A stretch of 64,000 bases of DNA from Nonomuraea coxensis DSM 45129 (GCF_019397265.1 NZ_CP068985.1:3452501-3516500), one strand, 5' to 3'; positions 8,073 through 17,640 are shown, numbered from the stretch's first letter. Translations and numbers: made by a program. The notes: generated by a model from the letters alone, not told the origin.

Positions 8073-9017
8073 ATGGAGGAGAGGCCGGCGGAGACGGGCG
8101 GGGAGAGCCTCGGCACGGTGCTCGTGGCCGGCGCGGCCAACCTGGCCATCGCGCTGGCCAAGCTGGTCGCCGGCCTGATCAGCGGCTCGGCGGCCATGCT
8201 CTCCGAGGCCGCGCACTCGGCCGCCGACACCGTCACCGAGCTCCTGCTGCTGGTCGCGGTGCGCCGGTCGGGCAAGCCCGCGGACCGGCGGCATCCGTTC
8301 GGGTACGGCAAGTCCGGATTCGTCTGGGCCATGATGGCGGCGGTGGCGACGCTCGTCGGCGGCGCGGGCTTCTCCGTCACGCACGGCGTCCACGAGATCA
8401 GCCACGGCGAGCGGCTCGGCAACCTCGTCCCGTCCTACCTCGTGCTGGCCGTCTCCTTCGTCATCGAGGCCCTGTCGTTCGCCAAGGCGTACCGGCAGCT
8501 GCGCGCCGAGGCGGCCCGCTACCGGGTCCACCCGGTGCGGCTGGTGCGGATCACCTCCGACACGGCGCTCAAGGCCGTGGTGTTCGAGGACGCGGCGGCG
8601 CTGACCGGGCTGCTCATCGCGGGCGGCGGCCTGCTCGGCTCGCAGCTCACCGGGTCGGCCCTGTGGGACGGACTGGCCTCCGTCGCGATCGGCCTGCTCC
8701 TGCTGCTGGCCGCGCTCACCCTGATCCGGGCCAACCTGTCGCTGCTCATCGGGCAGGCCGCGCCGCCCGGCCTGGAGACCGGCATCCGCGCGGTGCTCCT
8801 GGCCCAGCCGGAGGTCGAGGACGTCGTCGAGCTGCTCACCATGATGATCGGCCCCGGCGCGGTGCTGGTCGCCGCCAAGATCGACTTCAGGGACGAGGCC
8901 AGCGCGGCCGGCGTCGAGATCGCCTGCGACGAGGTGGACCGGCGGCTGCGCCGGGAGTTCCCCGTCGTCAGGCTGGTCTTCCTCGACCCCACCCCGACCC
9001 GCCGCGCCTCCGCCTAG
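8073..9017 (+). CDS. Cation diffusion facilitator (zinc/iron exporter family)
   Basis: This 314-residue membrane antiporter of the CDF family has about six transmembrane helices. The TM2 metal-site signature SEAAHSAAD carries H48 and D52, and E45 replaces the more common Asp. The cytosolic loop holds HPFGYGKSGF. A second helix carries FEDAAALTG, a form seen in ZnT9-like members. A cytosolic ferredoxin-like domain follows (PEVEDVVELL ... VAAKIDF). It would move Zn2+, Mn2+ or Fe2+ out of the cell in exchange for protons; specificity cannot be read. It is divergent from the MarR gene, and its stop overlaps the convergent PPTase stop by 4 bp. Confidence 0.9.
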   Translation: MEERPAETGGESLGTVLVAGAANLAIALAKLVAGLISGSAAMLSEAAHSAADTVTELLLLVAVRRSGKPADRRHPFGYGKSGFVWAMMAAVATLVGGAGFSVTHGVHEISHGERLGNLVPSYLVLAVSFVIEALSFAKAYRQLRAEAARYRVHPVRLVRITSDTALKAVVFEDAAALTGLLIAGGGLLGSQLTGSALWDGLASVAIGLLLLLAALTLIRANLSLLIGQAAPPGLETGIRAVLLAQPEVEDVVELLTMMIGPGAVLVAAKIDFRDEASAAGVEIACDEVDRRLRREFPVVRLVFLDPTPTRRASA

Positions 9018-9607
9018 GCCAGGCGCGGGATCGGCACGCGGCGGGCCGGGAAGTCCGTGACGACCGCCACCCTGATGTCCGGGCCGGCGGTCCACTCCAG
9101 CAGGTGGCGGCCGTCGAGGTCGTCGCCGCCGCAGCCGAGCCGGTCCAGCGACAGCTCGCCCCGCTTGATCAGCGCCTCCTTACGGGTCCAGCGCCGCATC
9201 AGCTCGTCGTTCCCGGTGACCGAGGCCCGCTCGCGCGCGGTGAGCACGCGCTCGGCCAGCGCCTCGTCCAGCGGGCCCGGCGGCACGTGCTCGGCGTCCA
9301 CGCCGACCTTGCCGGGGCCGGCCGCGGCGCAGACGTACCCGCGGGTGTGGCTGAGGCTCACACCCAGCTCGGGGGCCTGCTCCAGGTACGGCCTGCCGTG
9401 GCCGGGGCCGTGCACGTCGCAGACCTGCAGCAGCGTGAGCGCGGCCGGGTCCGCGTCGAGCGCGGCCGCCGCGCAGAGCCGGACGAGCAGGTGGGCGGCG
9501 ACGAACGTGTCACGGTCCGCCTCGAACCGGAACCGCGCGGCACGCTCGCGCTCCACCTCGGTGAGCCAGTGTTCGGGCGCGCGCACCTCACCGGGGTGGC
9601 CGCCCAT
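9014..9607 (-). CDS. 4'-phosphopantetheinyl transferase, Sfp type
   Basis: This 197-residue enzyme transfers the phosphopantetheine arm of CoA to carrier proteins of fatty-acid, polyketide or peptide synthases. Motifs are in order: GVSLSHTRG (residues 82-90), VGVDAEHVP with magnesium ligands D104 and E106, and RRWTRKEALIK with E144 and K148. It is slightly shorter than Sfp (about 220 residues), and the N-terminal half is compact. No PKS or NRPS genes are nearby, so it probably acts in trans. It lies 17 bp downstream of the mce operon's last gene on the same strand and may be co-transcribed with it. Confidence 0.88.
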   Translation of the reverse strand: MGGHPGEVRAPEHWLTEVERERAARFRFEADRDTFVAAHLLVRLCAAAALDADPAALTLLQVCDVHGPGHGRPYLEQAPELGVSLSHTRGYVCAAAGPGKVGVDAEHVPPGPLDEALAERVLTARERASVTGNDELMRRWTRKEALIKRGELSLDRLGCGGDDLDGRHLLEWTAGPDIRVAVVTDFPARRVPIPRLA

Positions 9608-9624
9608 CGCCAGAGGGCCGATCG

Positions 9625-10311
9625 TCAGTCCTTCTTCTTCGGGTCGGTCTTGCCGTCGTCGAGGGCGTACTGGTCGTCCGAGGCGGCGCCGAGCACGGTG
9701 ACGTCGCGGACCTTCCAGACGCCCTTCTCCTTCACAAGAGCGATCTTAAGGTGCGAATCCCTCACCGAGCGGATCGCTTCCGAGGTGTTCACCTGCTGAT
9801 CGACGACGACGATCGCGTGCGCCGTGGCCTCGTCCACGTCGGCCAGGTACACCTCGCGGACCGTGGCCTGGGCGACGGCCTTCAGCTTGACGATGACCTG
9901 CGCCATCGCGCCGCCGAACGCGGTGTCGTAGGTGGTGAGGAAGTCGCCCGTCGCCTGGGCGCTCAGGGTGGAGCGGGTGGACTGGAGGTCGCGGTAGTCG
10001 TAGCTCAGCAACGACGTGCTGAACGCGCTCGCCGCGCCGGACACCTCCAGGCGCAGCGCCCGCTCGGCCTCCAGCGCGGTGCGGGCCTCGCCGGCGCGGG
10101 CCGCGGCGAACCACTGGAGGACGGTGGTGGCGGCGAGCGCCACCACCAGCATCGCGGCCACCGCCCCCACCAGCTTGGCGCGGAGCACCCGGCGCCGCTT
10201 CCCCCCGTCGTCGGCGGGCGTCCCCTCGGATTCGGCGGAGGGGGGAGTCTCGTCGAGGGAGGGGGGCGAGGTCTCGGTGGGGGAGGGGGCGAGGTCCTGT
10301 TCGGGGGTCAA
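9625..10311 (-). CDS. Mce-associated membrane protein
   Basis: This 228-residue protein begins with an acidic, Pro/Ser/Thr-rich tail of about 45 residues, followed by a single transmembrane helix (VGAVAAMLVVALAATTVLQW). An extracytoplasmic alpha+beta domain follows, with the NTF2-like pattern typical of Mam proteins encoded at the end of mce operons. It ends with a charged KTDPKKKD tail. Mam proteins are thought to stabilise or assist the Mce transporter. It overlaps mceF by 4 bp, which places it in the operon. No enzymatic motif is visible. Confidence 0.8.
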   Translation of the reverse strand: MTPEQDLAPSPTETSPPSLDETPPSAESEGTPADDGGKRRRVLRAKLVGAVAAMLVVALAATTVLQWFAAARAGEARTALEAERALRLEVSGAASAFSTSLLSYDYRDLQSTRSTLSAQATGDFLTTYDTAFGGAMAQVIVKLKAVAQATVREVYLADVDEATAHAIVVVDQQVNTSEAIRSVRDSHLKIALVKEKGVWKVRDVTVLGAASDDQYALDDGKTDPKKKD

Positions 10312-11660
10312 TCGGACTCCTCACGGCGGCGGGCCGCCCGGCCCGCCGCGGTCCAGCCCACGATGCCACCACTCGCCACGACGGCGAGGAAGATCGCGAC
10401 AATCAGCGGGACGATGTTCGTCGGGGTACGGGACGACGGGGCGGCCACCCCGCTGGGGGAGGGCGTCCCGGGGTCGAGCTCGCCCTGGTCGGAGGGCTCG
10501 GACGACGGCTCGGACGACGGCTCGGACGAGGGTTCGGGCGGCGACGTGGCGCCGGGGTCTTCGGACGGGAGGGGGGAGGCCGGGGCGCCGGTGTGCCGGA
10601 CGTCGGCGGCGACCGCCCGCTTCGGGCAGGCGCGCACCCGGGGCACCGACGGCGGCCCGAGCGGTCCCGCGTACTCCTCGGCGGGGGGCGGCCCGCCCGG
10701 CACGCTGAAGATGAACGTCGCCTTCCCGTACACGGTGTCGCCCTGCCGTTCGCTGATGTCGGCGGCCAGGGTGAGCGCCGTCGGCACCATGGCGAGCAGG
10801 TGGTGCGTGTTGCGTTCGGTCGCGGCGGAGAACGCGGGCCGGTGCGGCAGCCCGAGCCCCGTCAGCAGGCACGAGAACCCCGGCCGCGACTGCTTGATGG
10901 CGGCGTCGAGCTGCGCGAACACCCCCGGCCCCTGGTCGAGGAAGGCGTTGAGGTCGGTCCGCGAGGCGCGCAGCGCGGCCGTCACCGCGCTGAGGTCGCC
11001 GATCCCGGAGGCGAGGGCGTCCTTCCGCCCCGCCAGGGTGTGCGTGAGCCGGGTGAGCTGAACCGACAGGTCGTCGAGCACGTCGGCGTTGTCGGCCAGC
11101 GTCCCGGTGAGGGAATGGGCGTCCTCGACGAGGTTGCGGATCGTCGGCGCCCGCCCGTCGAGCGCGACGGCCAGCTCGTGGGTGATGGTCCTGGCGTCGC
11201 GCGGCGGTACGGCGTTCAGCAGCTTGCCGACGCCCTCGAACAGGCGCTTGTAGTCGAGCGGCACCGCCGTCCTGGTCAGCGGGATCGTGTCCCCGGCAGC
11301 GAGGACCGGCCCCTGGACGCCGCTCGCCGGCGGCGACAGCTCCACGTACGGCTCCCCGACCGCCGACTTGCGCCGCACCTCGGCCGTCACGCCCTTCGGC
11401 AGCCGCACGTCCCGGTCGAGGTCGAGCCCGACGACGATCCGGCCGGGCGCGAGCCGCACGTCGCCGATCCTGCCGACCCGCACCCCCAGGTACGCCACGT
11501 CGAACCCGCGTACCAGCCCGGGGGAGGAGACGAACTCGGCCGACACCCGGTAGGGCCGCTCGATGACGTCCAGCCGGATGACGGTGCTGAACGCCCAGAC
11601 CGTCATGACGATCCCGAGCAGCACGAAGAAGCCGAGGTTCAGGTAGATGCGGTTCCTCAT
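10308..11660 (-). CDS. Mce family protein, MceF position
   Basis: This 450-residue protein has an N-terminal signal anchor (LNLGFFVLLGIVMTVWAFST). The MCE/MlaD domain spans about residues 35-112, with the family turn VRGFDVAYLGVRVGRIGDV, and a long helical region continues to about residue 300. The C-terminal part is Pro/Ser/Glu-rich with short repeats of SSEP. A second hydrophobic segment (IVPLIVAIFLAVVASGGIVG) precedes a basic tail, so unlike most Mce proteins it could be anchored at both ends. It is the sixth Mce subunit of the hexameric periplasm-spanning tube that carries lipids to the YrbE permease. It overlaps both neighbours by 4 bp. Confidence 0.88.
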   Translation of the reverse strand: MRNRIYLNLGFFVLLGIVMTVWAFSTVIRLDVIERPYRVSAEFVSSPGLVRGFDVAYLGVRVGRIGDVRLAPGRIVVGLDLDRDVRLPKGVTAEVRRKSAVGEPYVELSPPASGVQGPVLAAGDTIPLTRTAVPLDYKRLFEGVGKLLNAVPPRDARTITHELAVALDGRAPTIRNLVEDAHSLTGTLADNADVLDDLSVQLTRLTHTLAGRKDALASGIGDLSAVTAALRASRTDLNAFLDQGPGVFAQLDAAIKQSRPGFSCLLTGLGLPHRPAFSAATERNTHHLLAMVPTALTLAADISERQGDTVYGKATFIFSVPGGPPPAEEYAGPLGPPSVPRVRACPKRAVAADVRHTGAPASPLPSEDPGATSPPEPSSEPSSEPSSEPSDQGELDPGTPSPSGVAAPSSRTPTNIVPLIVAIFLAVVASGGIVGWTAAGRAARRREESD

Positions 11661-12667
11661 CGCGGCGGCTCCAGCAGCAGGCGGAAGTCCCCGCGCCGGT
11701 CGGCCGCGGGCGGGTCGCCGGAGGGGGCGGGGGCGGGCAGCAGCAGGCCCTTCAGCCAGAGGTAGGTGAGCATCTGCCCGTTGACCACGATCGGCGGCGC
11801 GTCGATGAACGTCTGGATCTCGTCCACCAGCCTCTTGAGGTCCTCCTTGCCGCGCTGCATCGACGACGAGATGGCCTCCAGCTCGCGCAGCAGCGTACGC
11901 AGCCGGGCGGCGTGGCGCGGGTAGACGGTGAGGTTGGCCTCCTTGGCCAGCTTCGTCAGGGCGATCACGGTCGTCTTGATGTGCCGGCGGCCGTGCGCGA
12001 GCCGGGAGGTGGCCGCGGCGAGCGTGCCGGGCAGCCGGTCCAGCTCGTCGCTGCCCTCGGCCAGGTCGTCGCCCAGCCGGGCCAGCGCGTCGATCGTGGT
12101 GGCGAGGTCGGCGCGGGCGGCGGCGTAGGCGTCGGTGACCTCGGCGGTCTGCCTGATCAGCCGGTTGACCTGGTCGCCCTGCCCGGCGAACGCGGTCGAG
12201 GCGGCGTCGAGGATGGCGTTGACGTCCTGCGCCCCGAGCGCCTCGATGAGCGGCCCGGCCCTGGCGGTGACCTGCTCGATGTCCGGTTCGACGGCGGTGT
12301 CGGCGATGGTGGCGCCGTCGGCGAGGTACGGCCCCGTGGTCAGGTCCTTGCCGGGCGGCGGGGTGAGCAGCACGTAGTTCTCGCCCAGCACGGACGTCTT
12401 CGCGACGGTGGCCGTGCTGCCCCGCGGCACCCGGTGCGCGGTCCGGACCGCCATGGTGACCCTGGCCCGGTAGCCCTGGAGCCGGATGTCGGTGACGGTG
12501 CCCACCCGTACGTCGGAGATCTGCACGCTGTGCCCGGTGACCAGGCTCTGCACGTCGTCGAAGACGGCGTACAGCGTCAGGTCGCCGCTCGTGGCGCCCA
12601 GCGTCGACAGCGAGCAGGACGCGGTCATGAGCAGCGCGAGCAGCGCGGCCGGCAGGCGGGCCCTCAT
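11657..12667 (-). CDS. Mce family lipoprotein, MceE position
   Basis: This 336-residue protein has a signal peptide with lipobox MTASC (C18), as expected for the MceE/LprN subunit. The MCE domain follows (VTGHSVQISDVRVGTVTDI near residue 45), then long alpha-helical stretches that build the tube. ATG 12667 overlaps the stop of the preceding Mce gene by 4 bp. In the complex it would anchor the tube to the membrane by its lipid and take part in lipid or sterol import. Confidence 0.88.
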   Translation of the reverse strand: MRARLPAALLALLMTASCSLSTLGATSGDLTLYAVFDDVQSLVTGHSVQISDVRVGTVTDIRLQGYRARVTMAVRTAHRVPRGSTATVAKTSVLGENYVLLTPPPGKDLTTGPYLADGATIADTAVEPDIEQVTARAGPLIEALGAQDVNAILDAASTAFAGQGDQVNRLIRQTAEVTDAYAAARADLATTIDALARLGDDLAEGSDELDRLPGTLAAATSRLAHGRRHIKTTVIALTKLAKEANLTVYPRHAARLRTLLRELEAISSSMQRGKEDLKRLVDEIQTFIDAPPIVVNGQMLTYLWLKGLLLPAPAPSGDPPAADRRGDFRLLLEPPR

Positions 12668-13683
12668 CGGCGGCTCCTCTGCGAGGGGCAGTTGCTGAGC
12701 CCGCCGGGCAGGCACGGCACCGGCCCCAGCTTCAGCGCGTCGAACAGCGGTTGCAGCCACGCCCTGGTGAGCGCGTTGAGCACGACCCGGATCTTCAGCA
12801 CGTGATGCTTCCTGTCCCAGGACTCGACGAGCACGTCGGCGAAGTCGGCCGCGCCCTTGACGGCCCGCGCGACGGACTCGCTGTTGGCCCGCATCGTCAG
12901 CACCAGCTCGGCCAGCGTTCCCGCGGCCCGGGGCAGCCGGGTGGAGTACTGCTCGATGAGCACGTCGCCGCGCCGGACGAAGTCGGCCATGCCGCCGATG
13001 AAGCCGCGCAGCCGCCGCCGCTCCTCGGCCAGGATGGCGCTCGCCTCGGAGAAGGAGTCGATGGCGCCGGTCACCTGGCTCTCGCGCTCGTTGAGCGTGG
13101 TGGCGATCCTGTTGAGGCCCTTGGCCAGGTCGATGAGCTGCTGGTCCTGCTTGGCGAGGGTGCCGGTCAGCTCGGCGGTGTCGGCGATCGCGTTGTTGAT
13201 CGTCTTGCCGCGTCCCCGGAGGCTGCCGGCCAGGTCGCCCGCCGTCTCGCCCAGCTTGCCGGGGTCGAGCGCGTCGGTCAGCTTGGTGAAGGCGTCGAGC
13301 GCGTCGTCGATCTCCACGGGCAGCTCGGTGCGCTCCAGCGGGATGGTGGTGCCGGCCGCGATCCGCCGGTCGCCGGGTTTCCACGGCGGGTAGAGGACGA
13401 CGTTCCGCTCGCCCAGGGTGTTCTGCGGCGCGACCACGGCGCGGACGTCCGCGGGCAGCGGCACGTCCCGGTCCACCAGCAGGCTCACGCGCACCCGGCC
13501 GCCGTCGACGCGGATGCTCTCGACGTAGCCGGCGTCGAGGCCCATGACCTTGACCCGCGCCTCCTCGTACAGGGCGGGCGCGGCGCTGAAGATCGCCGTC
13601 AGCCGGTACGGCCGCGCCCCCACCACCGAGCACCCGGACGCCAGCAGCGCCCACATCGTCAGGACCGCCGTCAGCCGCCTCAC
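12664..13683 (-). CDS. Mce family lipoprotein, MceD position
   Basis: This 339-residue protein starts at a GTG (13683) that overlaps the previous stop by 4 bp (GTGA). It has a signal peptide ending in LLASGC (C18), so it is probably a second lipoprotein in the operon; MceD is usually a plain signal-anchored subunit in mycobacteria. The MCE domain includes EEARVKVMGLDAGYVESIRV, followed by helical regions with the usual Asn/Glu heptads (TTLNERESQVTGAIDSFSEA). It is a structural subunit of the Mce lipid-transport tube. Confidence 0.87.
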   Translation of the reverse strand: MRRLTAVLTMWALLASGCSVVGARPYRLTAIFSAAPALYEEARVKVMGLDAGYVESIRVDGGRVRVSLLVDRDVPLPADVRAVVAPQNTLGERNVVLYPPWKPGDRRIAAGTTIPLERTELPVEIDDALDAFTKLTDALDPGKLGETAGDLAGSLRGRGKTINNAIADTAELTGTLAKQDQQLIDLAKGLNRIATTLNERESQVTGAIDSFSEASAILAEERRRLRGFIGGMADFVRRGDVLIEQYSTRLPRAAGTLAELVLTMRANSESVARAVKGAADFADVLVESWDRKHHVLKIRVVLNALTRAWLQPLFDALKLGPVPCLPGGLSNCPSQRSRR

Positions 13684-14705
13684 CGGTCGTCCTTCCTGTC
13701 CTTCGCCACCGCGGCCAGCACCTCCGGGTTGATGGGACCGAGGCCCGTGGCGATGGCCTCCAGCCACGGGCCCTGGCCGCCCATCGTGGCGAGGCCCGTG
13801 AAGGTCGGGCCCGCCCACGCCAGGAGCGAGTTGAACTCCTTGTTGCTGCCGCTGAGCCGGGTCGTGATGGCCGCGTTGTCGTCGAGCACCTGGACGAGGG
13901 CGCGTTCGTGCTCGCTGATCAGCCGTGTGGTGCTCTGCACGAGGTCGCTGCCGTCGCCGAGCAGGGTGCGCAGCTCGTCGCGCCGCCTGCGCAGCTCGCC
14001 CAGCATGACCTCGATGGCGTCGATGAGCCGGACGAGCTGTTTGTCCTTCTTCTCCAGGACGTCCATGATCGTGTTGCCGTTGTCGAGGAGCCGCTGGAGC
14101 TGCGGCTCGCTCCTGCTGATCGTGTCCGACAGGTCGCCGATGTTGCGCAGCAGCCGGGTCAGCCGGCCCTTCTTGGACAGGTCCACCTTGTTCAGCTCGG
14201 TCAGCAGGTCGTCCACGGCGTCGGTGTCGAGCCGCTTGACCAGCCGGGTGGCGTCGTTGATGGCGTCGTTGACCAGCGTCGGCACGCCCGTCCTGGTCAG
14301 GGGGATGGTCCGCTGCGCCTCGGGGAGCTGGTCCAGGTACGGGGCCGCCACGGCGCCGGACAGCTTGACGTACCGGCCGCCGAGCAGGTTCGACAGGGCG
14401 ATGTCGGCCCGGGTGGCGCGGCCGAGCCGTACGCCGTCGTCCACCCGCCAGGTGACGATCACCTGGCCGCGGGCGTAGTCGGCGCGGACCTCGGTCACCT
14501 TGCCGACCCGGACGCCCGCCACCCGCACGTCGTTGCCGGCGCGCAGCCCGCCGGAGTCGGCGAACACGCCCGAGACGGTGTAGCCGCCCTCCAGCAGCCC
14601 GAGGTTGCCGACCAGGAACGTGACGACGAGGATCGCGCCGAGCGTCACCATCGACACCAGGCCGACGGCGTGCTTGTTGCGGTCCCGAAAGGATTTCAGC
14701 GGCAT
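13680..14705 (-). CDS. Mce family protein, MceC position
   Basis: This 341-residue protein has an uncleaved N-terminal hydrophobic anchor (AVGLVSMVTLGAILVVTFLV). The MCE domain spans about residues 38-115 with LRAGNDVRVAGVRVGKVTEV, and long amphipathic helices follow. ATG 14705 shares one base with the stop of mceB (TGATG), so translation is coupled. It is a structural subunit of the lipid-transport tube. Confidence 0.88.
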   Translation of the reverse strand: MPLKSFRDRNKHAVGLVSMVTLGAILVVTFLVGNLGLLEGGYTVSGVFADSGGLRAGNDVRVAGVRVGKVTEVRADYARGQVIVTWRVDDGVRLGRATRADIALSNLLGGRYVKLSGAVAAPYLDQLPEAQRTIPLTRTGVPTLVNDAINDATRLVKRLDTDAVDDLLTELNKVDLSKKGRLTRLLRNIGDLSDTISRSEPQLQRLLDNGNTIMDVLEKKDKQLVRLIDAIEVMLGELRRRRDELRTLLGDGSDLVQSTTRLISEHERALVQVLDDNAAITTRLSGSNKEFNSLLAWAGPTFTGLATMGGQGPWLEAIATGLGPINPEVLAAVAKDRKDDR

Positions 14706-15760
14706 CAGCGGCCCACCATCAGCTTGCGCAGGTCGTCGGCGCTCTGCACGCGGGTGTTGCGGAGCGGCGGCGGCGTCTGCATCCCGTACGGGCACGGCGC
14801 GGGTCCGAGCGCCACGCAGGGGACGGCGGTGACGAAGTAGCGGCCGCGGTCCACCGTCGAGTACGCCCGCGCGAGCACCGGCTGCAGGGTGCCCACCGTC
14901 CTGTCGATCTCGCCCACGTGCCGCCGGATGCCGCCGGTCAGCCCCTGGAGGTTGTCCACGAACGCGCCCAGCTCCCCGGCGTTCCTGCCGAGCACCTGGT
15001 CGGCGGTGTGCACGGTCGCCGACAGCTCCACCAGCGAGTCGTCCACGAGCTTGCGGTTGGCGGCGAACGCCTCGCTGAGCGTGACGAGGTTGTCGACGAG
15101 CCGCTCGATCTGGTCGTCGCGCCGGGCGACCACGTCGCTGACGGTCGCGTAGTCCTTGAGCAGCTGTTCGATGGTCCGGCGGCGCTCGCTGACCGTGGTG
15201 GTGATGGCGTCGACGTTGTCCAGCAGCCGGGGGAGGTTGCGCTCGTTGCCCTTGAGGGAGGCCGCGGCGGCGGTCAGGAGCTGGTTGATCTGGTCGGCGT
15301 CCAGGCTGCGGGTCAGCGGGCCGAGGTCGCTGACGAGCTGCCCGACGTCCACGACGGACGAGGTGCGCGCGATCCGGCCGCCGGGCGGCAGCCGGCCGGG
15401 GGCGGTGCCGGGCAGCAGGTAGACCACGCGCTGGCCGATCGCGTTGCGCCAGCGGATCGCCGCCTCGGTGTCGGCCGGCACCCGGACGGCGTCCTGCACC
15501 TCCATGGTGACCTCGGCGCGGCCGTCCACGACCCTGATGTCCTCGACCCGGCCCACCGGCGCGCCGGCGATCTTCACCTGGTCGCCCTCGGCCAGCCCGG
15601 ACACGTCGTCGAAGGCGGCGACGACGCGGTAGCCGCCCCCGCCGCCGACCCGGGCGATCTGCACGGCGATCACCACGATCAGCGTCACGGTCAGCCCGAT
15701 GAACAGCGCGAAGCGCAGGAACGTCCAGCGGCGGCGGGACCGCTCGGCGGAGACGCCCAT
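14705..15760 (-). CDS. Mce family protein, MceB position
   Basis: This 351-residue protein has a basic start, a signal anchor (FALFIGLTVTLIVVIAVQIA) and an MCE domain with LAEGDQVKIAGAPVGRVEDI near residues 55-75. Helical repeats follow, then a C-terminal region with two cysteines (VPCVALGPAPCPYG), a feature often seen in MceB/MceC tails. ATG 15760 is one base after the mceA stop. It is a subunit of the Mce lipid importer. Confidence 0.88.
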   Translation of the reverse strand: MGVSAERSRRRWTFLRFALFIGLTVTLIVVIAVQIARVGGGGGYRVVAAFDDVSGLAEGDQVKIAGAPVGRVEDIRVVDGRAEVTMEVQDAVRVPADTEAAIRWRNAIGQRVVYLLPGTAPGRLPPGGRIARTSSVVDVGQLVSDLGPLTRSLDADQINQLLTAAAASLKGNERNLPRLLDNVDAITTTVSERRRTIEQLLKDYATVSDVVARRDDQIERLVDNLVTLSEAFAANRKLVDDSLVELSATVHTADQVLGRNAGELGAFVDNLQGLTGGIRRHVGEIDRTVGTLQPVLARAYSTVDRGRYFVTAVPCVALGPAPCPYGMQTPPPLRNTRVQSADDLRKLMVGR

Positions 15761-15761
15761 G

Positions 15762-16781
15762 TCAGCGCCTCCCGCCGGCCGGGCCGCAGGAGCCGGCGAT
15801 CAGCTCGCAGATGTCGGTCTCCACGAACGCCTCCACCTGGAGCTGGTTCCTGCCGGCCGGCCCGGGGGCCTCGACGAGTTCGTTGAGCAGGTCGAGCAGC
15901 CGGTTGAGGCCGCGTACGCCGTCCCCGGCGAGGCCGAGCTGGGCGTAGATGAGCGCGGCCACCCGTTCTGCGGAGTGCACCCCGGCCCGCAGGTCCTGGC
16001 GGTGCGCGCGCAGGCCGTGCGCGCCCTGGCCGGAGATCGAGGTGACCTCCTGCAGCAGGGCGCGGACCTTGTCGGCGCGTCTCAGCAGGTCGGGGGTGAT
16101 GACGTTGACGTCGGAGGAGATGGAGACGAGCTCGTCGCCCTTGTCCGACAGGGCCGTGCCGAGCGCGGCGGTGTCGCACAGGAACCGCCGGGCCTCGGCG
16201 CGCCGGCGGTGGGCGACGCCGACGACGGTGCCGGCGTCGCCGATCAGCTCGCGCAGGTTGTCTCCCTCGCCGTCGAGGCCCCTGGCCAGGGTGTGGACGA
16301 TCACGGTGACGTCGCGCGGGTCGATCGCGTCGAGGCCGCGGTAGGCGGCGCCGAGCGTGTCGGACAGGTCGAGCGGGCCCGTGGTGTTCGTGATGACCGC
16401 GCCGGAGGCGAGGAAGGGGCCGGTGGTCTCGTCCGGGCCGGGCACGAGCGCCACGTACTTGGGGCCGAACACCGAGCTGGGCTCGACGGAGGCGGACGCG
16501 GAGGCGGGCACCCGCACCCCCGGCTGGACGTGCAGGGTGACGACGGCGCGGCCCCTGGCGTCCAGCGAGACGCCGGTCACGTCGCCCACCGTGATGCCGC
16601 GGATCTTGACCGGCGAGTTGGTGTCCAGGCCCTGCCCGGCACGGGAGAACACCGCGTCGATCCGCGTCCCTGCCGCCTCGGTCGCCGTGCGCACCACGAC
16701 GACGCCCGCCGCCGCCAGCACGGCGAGCATGGCGAAGGCGATGCCCACCCGGGCGGCGAGGGGAAGTTCGAATCGGGCCAC
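15762..16781 (-). CDS. Mce family protein, MceA position
   Basis: This 339-residue protein begins at GTG 16781 (VARFELPLAARVG), with an N-terminal hydrophobic anchor (AMLAVLAAAGVVVVRTA). The MCE domain includes LDTNSPVKIRGITVGDVTGV. The C-terminal end carries two cysteines (ICELIAGSCGPAGG). It is the first Mce gene after the YrbE pair, hence the MceA assignment. The gene order matches mycobacterial mce operons exactly, although the sequence alone would not fix which lipid is carried. Confidence 0.88.
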   Translation of the reverse strand: MARFELPLAARVGIAFAMLAVLAAAGVVVVRTATEAAGTRIDAVFSRAGQGLDTNSPVKIRGITVGDVTGVSLDARGRAVVTLHVQPGVRVPASASASVEPSSVFGPKYVALVPGPDETTGPFLASGAVITNTTGPLDLSDTLGAAYRGLDAIDPRDVTVIVHTLARGLDGEGDNLRELIGDAGTVVGVAHRRRAEARRFLCDTAALGTALSDKGDELVSISSDVNVITPDLLRRADKVRALLQEVTSISGQGAHGLRAHRQDLRAGVHSAERVAALIYAQLGLAGDGVRGLNRLLDLLNELVEAPGPAGRNQLQVEAFVETDICELIAGSCGPAGGRR

Positions 16782-16785
16782 CGGC

Positions 16786-17640
16786 TCACCCCGTCAGCGG
16801 TATGTTGCCGCCGCCGCCCCAGAACAGGTACGACAGCAGCAGGTTGAGCAGCACGATCGTGACGATCGACTGGCGGATGGCGCGGCCCGCCGCCACCCCC
16901 ACCCCCACCGGCCCGCCCGTGGCGTGGTAGCCGTGGTAGCAGTGGATCACGATGACCGCGAAGGCGAACACGCCGACCTTGGCGACGCTGAACAGGATGT
17001 CGCTGACCGGCAGGTACAGGTAGAAGTAGTAGTCGTAGACGCCGGGCGCGAGCCCGAACAGCGCCGTGCACATGAGCCGGGTGGCGAAGAAGCTGGCGAA
17101 CAGCGCGATGAGATAGATCGGCATGAGCGCCAGCAGCGCCGCCACCACGCGGGTGCAGATGAGGTAGGTGAAGGCGTTGATGCCCATCACCTCCAGTGCG
17201 TCGATCTCCTCCGAGATCCGCATCGCGCCCAGCTCGGCCGTGAACGACGAGCCGACCTGCGCCGCGAGCGCCGTCGCCGCGATGATCGGGGTGATCTCGC
17301 GGACGTTGGCGAAGCTGCCCACCAGCCCCATGAACGACTCCGCGCCGATGGCCTGCAGCCCCTGGTAGCCCTGCAGGCCGACGGTCGCGCCCACGACGAA
17401 CGCCATGGTGAACACCACGAACACCATGCCGCCGCCGATGACGGTCGCCCCGACCCCCACCACGACGTCGCTGACCTGCCGGAGGACCACCTTGAAGTAC
17501 CGCAGCCGCAGCACGACGTCGCGGACGCAGTAGAAGAGCACCTTCCCCACGAACAGCGGCCAGTCGGCCAGCCCGGCGAACCGCTCGGCGGCCTCCCGCC
17601 CCCGGTGGGCGAGCCGCAGACCCGCGGTCCGCGTCACCAT
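16786..17640 (-). CDS. MlaE/YrbE family ABC permease, YrbEB
   Basis: This 284-residue integral membrane protein has five to six hydrophobic segments. The MlaE hallmark is in the middle: ATALAAQVGSSFTAELGAMR, then SEEIDALEVMGINAF, which is the coupling helix facing the ATPase. With YrbEA it forms the permease pair of the Mce importer. ATG 17640 shares one base with the YrbEA stop. No ATPase (MceG/Mkl) gene is in the window; in actinobacteria that single ATPase is usually encoded elsewhere. Confidence 0.92.
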   Translation of the reverse strand: MVTRTAGLRLAHRGREAAERFAGLADWPLFVGKVLFYCVRDVVLRLRYFKVVLRQVSDVVVGVGATVIGGGMVFVVFTMAFVVGATVGLQGYQGLQAIGAESFMGLVGSFANVREITPIIAATALAAQVGSSFTAELGAMRISEEIDALEVMGINAFTYLICTRVVAALLALMPIYLIALFASFFATRLMCTALFGLAPGVYDYYFYLYLPVSDILFSVAKVGVFAFAVIVIHCYHGYHATGGPVGVGVAAGRAIRQSIVTIVLLNLLLSYLFWGGGGNIPLTG